DNA of 32,943 nucleotides from Senegalia massiliensis (lineage in GTDB: Bacteria > Bacillota > Clostridia > Tissierellales > SIT17): assembly GCF_900626135.1 (NCBI RefSeq), contig NZ_LR130785.1, forward strand, positions 181,036-213,978. The letters are read 5' to 3'. The first letter of the stretch is position 1, and each line of letters begins with the position of its first letter. Shown piece by piece: positions 25,249 through 32,943 of the stretch. The position numbers and the translations under genes are program-made. A model generated the notes under the pieces. It did not search any database. It was given only the letters and a program-made list of their open reading frames with translations, and had not been told where the DNA came from.

Positions 25249-26361
25249 ATGCATATAAAAAGTGTAAAGTTAATAAATTTTAGAAACTATAAAGGAATAA
25301 AAGTGTTTTTTAATTCTAATCTTAATATATTTTTAGGAGAAAATGGTGAAGGTAAAACTAATTTGTTAGAATCTTTATATATTGCTTCAAGTGGAAAATC
25401 TTTTAGAACAAATAAAGATAAGGAACTTATAAATTTAAATAAAAATGAAGCATATGTAGGTGTGGAATTAGTAAAAGAAGATACTATAAAAACAATAGAA
25501 ATAAAATTAGATACTAATAAACATAAAAGAATTAAAATAAATGGTATTGAACAAGATAAAATATCAGATATATTTGGTGTATTACAGGCAGTTATATTTT
25601 CACCAGAAGATTTAAAAATTGTAAAAGAAGGTCCATCTCATAGACGAAATTTTTTAGATATAGAAATAACACAGATAAAACCTATTTATAAAAGTATATT
25701 AAATGATTATAACAGAGTATTAGCCCAAAGAAATAATTTGCTTAAAGTAATACCTTATGATGATAAAAAAAGAAAATTATTATTTGTCTGGAATAAACAA
25801 TTAATAGAGTTAGGGACAAAAATAATGATATTTAGAAACTCTTTTGTAAATAGACTTATACCTATATCAAAAGAAATTCATAAAAGTATAACTCAAGGTG
25901 AAGAAGTTTTAGATATATCTTATATCTCATCTTTAAATATAGATGAAATGGATAAAAACACAATAATGAAAAATTTCGAAAAAATATTATTAGAAAATGA
26001 AAATAATGATATAGAAAAAGGAAGTACAAGCTTTGGACCACATAAAGATGATTTAGAAATTAAAATAAATGATAAAGATGTGAGAATGTTTGGATCACAA
26101 GGACAAAAAAGAACTACTGTACTATCACTTAAATTAGCTGAAATTGAACTTATAAAACAAGAAACAGAAGAATATCCAATATTACTTTTAGATGATGTGT
26201 TCTCAGAATTAGATATAAATAGACGTAGATATCTTGTTTCTAGATTTAAAGATATTCAGACAATAATCACATCTAATGATGATATAAATACTCCCCATAT
26301 GGACAAAATAGATAAAAAAACTTATTATATTAAGGATGGAGATATTTTATATAGTAAATAA
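25249..26361 (+). CDS. recF: DNA replication and repair protein RecF
   Basis: RecF (370 residues from the chosen ATG) is an SMC-like ATPase that helps load RecA at gaps. The N-terminal strand HIKSVKLINFRNY is followed by Walker A GENGEGKTN (30-38). The signature region FGSQGQKRTTVLSLKLAE and Walker B YPILLLDDVFSELD lie near the C-terminus. I start at 25249 because the family begins with this strand and AAAGGG (25234-25239) is nine bases upstream. The frame stays open 16 codons further 5', but that extension looks unlike coding sequence. Confidence 0.97.
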   Translation: MHIKSVKLINFRNYKGIKVFFNSNLNIFLGENGEGKTNLLESLYIASSGKSFRTNKDKELINLNKNEAYVGVELVKEDTIKTIEIKLDTNKHKRIKINGIEQDKISDIFGVLQAVIFSPEDLKIVKEGPSHRRNFLDIEITQIKPIYKSILNDYNRVLAQRNNLLKVIPYDDKKRKLLFVWNKQLIELGTKIMIFRNSFVNRLIPISKEIHKSITQGEEVLDISYISSLNIDEMDKNTIMKNFEKILLENENNDIEKGSTSFGPHKDDLEIKINDKDVRMFGSQGQKRTTVLSLKLAEIELIKQETEEYPILLLDDVFSELDINRRRYLVSRFKDIQTIITSNDDINTPHMDKIDKKTYYIKDGDILYSK

Positions 26362-26384
26362 GGCATTGAAGAAAGGATGATTTT

Positions 26385-28599
<2,215 letters not shown>

Positions 28600-28627
28600 T
28601 TGTTATTGTAAGGGAGGAGTATTATAG

Positions 28628-31066
28628 ATGAATGAAGAAAATAACAATATCGTACCAATAAATATTGAAGATGAAATGAAAACATCATATCTTGATTATG
28701 CTATGAGTGTTATAGTTTCACGTGCTTTACCAGATGTTCGAGATGGACTTAAACCAGTTCATAGAAGAATAATTTATTCAATGAATGGTCTTGGTTTAAC
28801 GCCAGAAAAACCTCATAAAAAATCAGCACGTATAGTGGGAGACGTATTGGGTAAATACCACCCACATGGAGATAGTGCTGTATATGATGCAATGGTAAGA
28901 CTTGCTCAAGATTTTTCTACAAGATACCCACTTGTAGATGGACATGGTAATTTTGGATCAGTGGATGGAGATGGCGCAGCTGCAATGCGTTACACTGAAG
29001 CGAAAATGAGCAAAATTACCGTTGAAATGTTAAGAGATATAGGAAAGAATACAATTGACTATAGACCAAACTTTGATGAAGAATTAGAAGAACCTATAGT
29101 ATTACCAAGTAGATTCCCCAACTTACTTGTAAATGGAACTAATGGTATAGCAGTAGGTATGGCGACATCAATACCTCCACATAACTTACGTGAAGTTATA
29201 GATGCAGTAGTTATGCTAATAGATAATCCAGAAGCAGAGTTAAAGGATATAATGACTAAAATTAAAGGTCCAGATTTCCCAACTGGCGCTACTATAACAG
29301 GTAAAGAAGCTATAAAAGAAGCATATAGAACTGGTAGAGGTAAAGTAAAGGTACGTGCTAAAACTACTATAGAACCAATGAAAAACAATAAAAATAGAAT
29401 AATAGTAACTGAAATACCTTATCAAGTTAACAAAGCAAAATTAATAGAAAAAATAGCTCATTTAGTTAGGGATAAGAAATTAGAAGGCATATCAGATTTA
29501 AGAGATGAATCAGATAGAAATGGTATGAGAATTGTAATAGAATTAAAAAGAGATGCAAATCCAAATGTAGTTTTAAATAATCTTTATAAGCATACTCAAA
29601 TGCAAGATACTTATAGCCTTATAATGATAGCTTTAGTAAATGATGAGCCTAAAGTACTTACACTTAAGCAAATATTAAATCATTATTTAGAACATCAAAA
29701 AGATGTTATAACTAGAAGAACTAAATATGAATTAGATAAAGCAGAAGCAAGAGCTCATATTTTAGAAGGTTTAAAAATAGCATTAGATAATATTGATGAA
29801 GTAATAAAATTAATCAGAGGAAGTAAAAATGCACCTGAAGCAAAAGAAGGATTAATATCTAAATTTGGTCTTACTGAAATTCAAGCACAAGCTATATTAG
29901 ATATGAGACTTCAAAAATTAACAGGACTTGAAAGAGATAAAATAGAAGAAGAGTACAATGATTTAATAAAAGAAATAAATAGACTAAAAGAAATACTTGC
30001 AAATGAAAGACTAATATACAAAATTGTAAAAGATGAAATATTAGAAATAAGAGACAAATATGGTGATGATAGAAGAACAGAAATCAAAAATTCTGTAGAT
30101 GAAATTAATATAGCAGATATGATAGATGAAGAAAATATCGTAATAACACTTACACATTTTGGTTATATTAAAAGATTACCAGAAGACACATATAAATTGC
30201 AACATAGAGGTGGAAGAGGAGTTACAGGTCTTACTACAAGAGATGAAGATTTTGTAGAAGACATACTAATAACATCGACTCATGATAATTTATTGTTCTT
30301 TACAAGTAAAGGAAAAGTTTATACACTAAGAGCCTTTGAAATTCCTGAAGCTAAAAGACAGGCTAAAGGAACAGCAGTAGTTAATCTTCTTCAATTAGAA
30401 GCTGGCGAAACAATAAAATCAATAATACCAATAAAAGAATTTAAGGAAGATAATTATCTTATATTTGCAACTCAAAATGGTTTAGTTAAAAAGACTAATG
30501 TAAATCAATTTGAATCTATAAGAAAAAGTGGTCTTATTGCTATAAATCTGAAAGAAGATGATGAACTTATATCTGTTAAAAAGACTAATGGTGAAAGTGA
30601 TATAATAGTTACTACAATCTTTGGTATGTCTATAAGATTTAATGAAAAAGATGTAAGAGATATGGGTAGAGCAGCTATGGGAGTTAAAGCCATTTCATTA
30701 AATAGAGAAGATAAAGTAATATCTATGAATCTTGTAGAAGAAGGAACTGATTTACTTGTAATAAGTGAAAAAGGTTTTGGAAAAAGAACAGATTTAAATG
30801 AGTATAGAACTCAAACTAGAGGTGGGAAAGGAATAAAGACTTATAATATAAAACCTCACACTGGAGATGTAGTAGGAGCTAGAGTTGTAAACAAAGAAGA
30901 TGAAATAATGATAATTAGTTATTTAGGTATAATAATAAGACTCAAAATAGCTGGTATATCTCAAATGGGAAGAACTACACAAGGTGTTAAAATCATGAAA
31001 GTTGATAAAGATGATAGAGTTGTGTCCATAGCAAAAGTAATGAATGAAGAAATAGAAGATAAATAA
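28628..31066 (+). CDS. gyrA: DNA gyrase subunit A
   Basis: GyrA (812 residues) cuts and rejoins DNA. The catalytic tyrosine is Tyr122 in [10 protein letters not shown]. The quinolone-determining segment reads [14 protein letters not shown] and keeps the usual Ser83 and Asp87, so no resistance substitution is seen at these two sites. The C-terminal wrapping domain carries the GyrA box QHRGGRG. The gene follows gyrB by 28 bases, with AAGGGAGGAG as ribosome site. A terminator with two embedded promoters follows. Confidence 0.99.
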   Translation: MNEENNNIVPINIEDEMKTSYLDYAMSVIVSRALPDVRDGLKPVHRRIIYSMNGLGLTPEKPHKKSARIVGDVLGKYHPHGDSAVYDAMVRLAQDFSTRYPLVDGHGNFGSVDGDGAAAMRYTEAKMSKITVEMLRDIGKNTIDYRPNFDEELEEPIVLPSRFPNLLVNGTNGIAVGMATSIPPHNLREVIDAVVMLIDNPEAELKDIMTKIKGPDFPTGATITGKEAIKEAYRTGRGKVKVRAKTTIEPMKNNKNRIIVTEIPYQVNKAKLIEKIAHLVRDKKLEGISDLRDESDRNGMRIVIELKRDANPNVVLNNLYKHTQMQDTYSLIMIALVNDEPKVLTLKQILNHYLEHQKDVITRRTKYELDKAEARAHILEGLKIALDNIDEVIKLIRGSKNAPEAKEGLISKFGLTEIQAQAILDMRLQKLTGLERDKIEEEYNDLIKEINRLKEILANERLIYKIVKDEILEIRDKYGDDRRTEIKNSVDEINIADMIDEENIVITLTHFGYIKRLPEDTYKLQHRGGRGVTGLTTRDEDFVEDILITSTHDNLLFFTSKGKVYTLRAFEIPEAKRQAKGTAVVNLLQLEAGETIKSIIPIKEFKEDNYLIFATQNGLVKKTNVNQFESIRKSGLIAINLKEDDELISVKKTNGESDIIVTTIFGMSIRFNEKDVRDMGRAAMGVKAISLNREDKVISMNLVEEGTDLLVISEKGFGKRTDLNEYRTQTRGGKGIKTYNIKPHTGDVVGARVVNKEDEIMIISYLGIIIRLKIAGISQMGRTTQGVKIMKVDKDDRVVSIAKVMNEEIEDK

Positions 31067-31067
31067 A

Positions 31068-31092
31068 GTTTATTTTTAAAATTATAGGGTAT
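31068..31092 (+). promoter_or_regulatory. Sigma-B-type promoter upstream of rsbV
   Basis: GTTTAT (31068-31073) and GGGTAT (31087-31092) are 13 bases apart. The Bacillus sigma-B consensus is GTTTAA and GGGTAT with a similar spacer, so 11 of 12 bases agree. It begins one base after the gyrA stop codon and faces the rsbV-rsbW-sigB operon. Confidence 0.7.
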
Positions 31093-31131
31093 AAAGGATA
31101 AAGCGAGTTGAAATTTTGCTTTATCCTTTTT
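31093..31131 (+). terminator. Terminator of the gyrB-gyrA transcript
   Basis: A perfect 12-bp stem (AAAGGATAAAGC 31093-31104, complement 31118-31129) has a 13-base loop and a short T run. It lies between the sigma-B-type -10 and the sigma-A-type -10. Confidence 0.85.
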
Positions 31132-31136
31132 ATAAT
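31108..31136 (+). promoter_or_regulatory. Sigma-A-type promoter for rsbV-rsbW-sigB
   Basis: TTGAAA (31108-31113) lies in the terminator loop and is followed, 17 bases on, by a perfect TATAAT (31131-31136). The start site would be near 31143, about 30 bases before the rsbV ATG. Confidence 0.7.
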
Positions 31137-31173
31137 GGGACTAAGGGTAAATAAATTTGGAGGAGGATTTATA

Positions 31174-31494
31174 ATGGCATTAAATGTAGACAAATCATAT
31201 AACGAAGAGAAAGAATCATGGGTATTAAAACCACAAGGAGAAATAGATATATATACAGCTCCTAAATTCAAAGAAATATTATTAAATGTTATAGAATCTA
31301 AAGAAAGTGATATAATAATAGATGGAGAAAAGTTAGAATATATAGATTCTACAGGACTAGGTGTTTTAATAAGTGGATTAAAAAAACTGAAAAAAACTGA
31401 AAAAAATATAATGATAATAAATCTACGCCCTAACATAGTTAAACTATTTGAAATTACAGGATTAAACAAAGTCTTTGTAGTTAAGGGGGTGTAA
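31174..31494 (+). CDS. rsbV: Anti-sigma factor antagonist RsbV (STAS domain)
   Basis: This 106-residue single STAS domain protein has PQGEIDIYTAPKFKEIL (residues 17-33) and LEYIDSTGLGVLISGLK. The serine of DSTGLG is the usual phosphorylation site. Unphosphorylated RsbV binds RsbW and frees the sigma factor. I start at the ATG at 31174, which has GGAGGAGG upstream; the frame is open further 5' through the promoter region, but that part is not protein. It is the first gene of the rsbV-rsbW-sigB operon. No phosphatase (RsbU-like) gene is in the window. Confidence 0.95.
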   Translation: MALNVDKSYNEEKESWVLKPQGEIDIYTAPKFKEILLNVIESKESDIIIDGEKLEYIDSTGLGVLISGLKKLKKTEKNIMIINLRPNIVKLFEITGLNKVFVVKGV

Positions 31495-31496
31495 AA

Positions 31497-31949
31497 GTGG
31501 AAGATTTAAAGTTTGATGCAATAGATAATGGAAAAGAAAATGTAGATCATATAAAATTAAGTATGCCTAACAAAGCTGAATATGTAAGCCTTATAAGACT
31601 TACAGCTTCTTCAATTGCAAATCGTATAGGGTTTAATATTGATGAAATTGATGATATAAAAGTAGCTATAGGTGAAGCTTGTACAAATGCAATAAGACAT
31701 GGATGTAAAAATATAAATGACACATATGATATAGAATTTTTTGCTCACAAAGATAAAATTGAGATACAAATAAAAGATACAGGAAAAGAAAATGCCAACG
31801 TGTGTATAAAAGAGCCTAATATAGAAGAATTATCAGAAGGTGGACTAGGTTTATTTATAATAAGAACACTAATGGATGATGTTAAAATAAAAACCACAGA
31901 AGGCAAAGGTACAATTATTCGTATGATGAAAATGTTAGGGGTAGATTAA
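31497..31949 (+). CDS. rsbW: Anti-sigma factor and serine kinase RsbW
   Basis: RsbW (150 residues) is a GHKL-type kinase that holds the sigma factor and phosphorylates RsbV. The N box is GEACTNAIRHG. The G1 segment is IQIKDTGKENAN, and the G2 segment is SEGGLGLFIIRTLMDDV, closer to RsbW than to SpoIIAB. The start codon is GTG (31497-31499); GGGGGTG overlaps the end of rsbV, so translation is coupled. Confidence 0.95.
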   Translation: MEDLKFDAIDNGKENVDHIKLSMPNKAEYVSLIRLTASSIANRIGFNIDEIDDIKVAIGEACTNAIRHGCKNINDTYDIEFFAHKDKIEIQIKDTGKENANVCIKEPNIEELSEGGLGLFIIRTLMDDVKIKTTEGKGTIIRMMKMLGVD

Positions 31950-31950
31950 T

Positions 31951-32745
31951 ATGGCAAATAAAAACTCTGCCACAAAATCATATAATGCAGATGATGAAAA
32001 AGTAGATGTTAAGAAACTATTTAAAATATATGCTGAAACTAATGATAAGGAAGTCAGAGATGATCTTATAAATAGACACCTTTATATAGCAGAAATATTA
32101 TCAAAAAAATATGCTAATAGAGGTATAGATTTTGATGATATTTATCAGGTAGCATGTTTAGGTTTGATTTATGCTATAGACAGATATGATTTGGAAAAAG
32201 GATATGAATTTTCTAGTTTTGCAACTCCTACAATAATAGGTGAAATAAAAAAATATTTTAGAGATAAAGGTTGGTCTATAAGAGTTCCGAGAAGGATACA
32301 AGAGCTATCAAAGAAAATAAATAATGCAAAATTATTATTAAGCCAACAATTACAAAAAACTCCTACTGTTGGTGATATAGCTGAGTATTTAAATGCTACA
32401 GAAGAAGAAGTATTAGAAGCTATGGAGGCAAGTAAAGTTTATACACCTCATTCATTAGATGCTTCTCTTGATTCAGATAGAGAAGATAAAGATGTAAGCT
32501 TAGCAGCGTTAATAGGAGAAGAAGATCATCATTTACTTAAAATAGAAAACAGGGACTTTCTATTAGATACTATTGAGAAATTGAATGATATAGAAAAGAA
32601 AATAATAAAAGATAGATATTTTAATAGGAAAACTCAAATAGCAATAGCAGAAGAAATTGGTATGAGTCAAATGACTATATCTAGATTAGAAAAGAAAATA
32701 ATACAAAAGTTTAGAAAAGAATTAAATAAGATTTATGCAGAATAA
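31951..32745 (+). CDS. sigB: Alternative sigma factor SigB (SigB/F/G family)
   Basis: This 264-residue sigma factor has region 2 (NRHLYIAEILSKKYANRGIDFDDIYQVACLGLIYAIDRYD; promoter-melting part EFSSFATPTIIGEIKKYFRDKGW), region 3 (VPRRIQELSKKI...), and region 4 with the helix-turn-helix KTQIAIAEEIGMSQMTISRLEKK. The upstream antagonist and kinase read as RsbV/RsbW, so the stress-type SigB is favoured over sporulation SigF. The same order after gyrA is what I recall for Clostridioides difficile sigB. It starts one base after rsbW. Confidence 0.92.
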   Translation: MANKNSATKSYNADDEKVDVKKLFKIYAETNDKEVRDDLINRHLYIAEILSKKYANRGIDFDDIYQVACLGLIYAIDRYDLEKGYEFSSFATPTIIGEIKKYFRDKGWSIRVPRRIQELSKKINNAKLLLSQQLQKTPTVGDIAEYLNATEEEVLEAMEASKVYTPHSLDASLDSDREDKDVSLAALIGEEDHHLLKIENRDFLLDTIEKLNDIEKKIIKDRYFNRKTQIAIAEEIGMSQMTISRLEKKIIQKFRKELNKIYAE

Positions 32746-32749
32746 ATTT

Positions 32750-32769
32750 GGGGTTAATTCCCCTTTTTT
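32750..32769 (+). terminator. Short terminator after sigB
   Basis: GGGG, a six-base loop and CCCC are followed by TTTTTT. The stem has only four G-C pairs, but the T run is good. It separates sigB from the rRNA promoters that begin 11 bases later. Confidence 0.6.
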
Positions 32770-32779
32770 AAAATTATTC

Positions 32780-32808
32780 TTGACAAGTATATATATCTTT
32801 GATATAGT
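32780..32808 (+). promoter_or_regulatory. rRNA promoter P1 of the rightward operon
   Basis: TTGACA (32780-32785) and TATAGT (32803-32808) are 17 bases apart. The element mirrors the left P1, with one change in the spacer. Confidence 0.88.
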
Positions 32809-32878
32809 ACTAAGAGTCGTCAGGAAAGCTTGTCTTTCTAAAGAGAAAAAAGAATTTGAAAGAAAGTAAAAAAAGTTC

Positions 32879-32907
32879 TTGACAAGTTACTTAAAACCTG
32901 ATATAGT
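32879..32907 (+). promoter_or_regulatory. rRNA promoter P2 of the rightward operon
   Basis: TTGACA (32879-32884) and TATAGT (32902-32907) are 17 bases apart, 99 bases after P1. Both hexamers and the spacer are identical to the left P2. Confidence 0.9.
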
Positions 32908-32943
32908 ATTAAGAGTCGCCAGCAAACAGCGACAACAAATTGG

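Larger units (their letters stand above)
32767..32943 (+). repeat. Right copy of the 177-bp rRNA promoter inverted repeat
   Basis: This is the inverted counterpart of 899-1075, with about six substitutions. The window ends in the start of an rRNA leader identical to the left one (GCGACAACAAATTGG), just before the boxA-like element. A second rRNA operon, transcribed rightward, therefore almost certainly begins beyond the edge. Confidence 0.93.

Noticed and set aside
28711-28730. GTTTCACGTGCTTT in gyrA as a third parS site
   Set aside because: Only one half of the palindrome matches. Several other CACGTG-containing coding segments (near 15640, 23387, 24592, 27830) are likewise partial.
30993-31469. 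A 158-codon minus-strand frame across the end of gyrA and rsbV
   Set aside because: It overlaps two firmly assigned genes and the promoter region, and its translation resembles no protein family I know.
31497-32745. SpoIIAB-SigF identity for the kinase and sigma factor
   Set aside because: The kinase G2 region (LSEGGLGL...TLMDDV) and the location after gyrA fit RsbW-SigB better, and a sigma-B-type promoter precedes the operon.

Overview
This window is the replication-origin region of a low-GC, AT-rich member of the Clostridia. The order rpmH / oriC / dnaA-dnaN-(S4)-recF-remB-gyrB-gyrA is classic for Firmicutes. A YyaC-type spore protein and a SpoIIIJ/Jag pair point to a spore former. A complete HydG-HydE-HydF set and a formate/nitrite channel point to an anaerobic, H2- and formate-handling metabolism. 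gyrA followed by rsbV-rsbW-sigB and then an rRNA promoter resembles the arrangement I recall for Clostridioides difficile, so a Peptostreptococcales/Tissierellales-type organism is likely. I cannot name the species.

Layout. The left edge (1-784) is the 5' half of a 16S rRNA gene on the minus strand, preceded by a leader and two tandem consensus promoters (up to about 1062). Then come yyaC (+) and a minus-strand run of cysteine desulfurase, a DUF4446 protein, a lipid kinase and a UPF0180/YkuS protein. Further right are a formate/nitrite channel, hydF-hydE-hydG, a plus-strand YIEGIA protein with its small partner, a PhzF-like protein, parB-parA, a 3-methyladenine DNA glycosylase (+), and noc. 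These lead into the conserved minus-strand block rsmG-mnmG-mnmE-jag-yidC-yidD-rnpA-rpmH. The origin has two parts: a DnaA-box cluster at 21770-22141 upstream of dnaA, and a second cluster at 23618-23778 between dnaA and dnaN that carries a DnaA-trio-like unwinding element. Rightward run dnaA, dnaN, an S4 gene, recF, remB, gyrB, gyrA, rsbV, rsbW and sigB. The window ends in a second copy of the tandem rRNA promoters, now on the plus strand.

How it fits together. Most genes point away from oriC on both sides; yyaC, the YIEGIA pair and the glycosylase are the head-on exceptions. Two perfect parS sites (5764-5779, 11964-11979), ParA, ParB and a Noc paralogue form a segregation and division-control module beside the origin. 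The two rRNA promoter regions form a 177-bp inverted repeat about 32 kb apart that brackets the origin.

Most notable observations: (1) HydE carries an extra N-terminal DUF3343 (putative S/Se carrier) domain, and a cysteine desulfurase gene lies nearby. (2) A sigB-type promoter, a terminator and a sigA-type promoter are interleaved in about 70 bp between gyrA and rsbV. (3) A 46-bp perfect palindrome buries the ribosome-binding site of the YkuS-like gene. (4) A 20-bp-arm dyad surrounds an extended -10 in front of hydG. (5) A textbook-like origin unwinding element lies between dnaA and dnaN. (6) The second ParB-family protein has Noc-type specificity residues but no visible N-terminal membrane helix.
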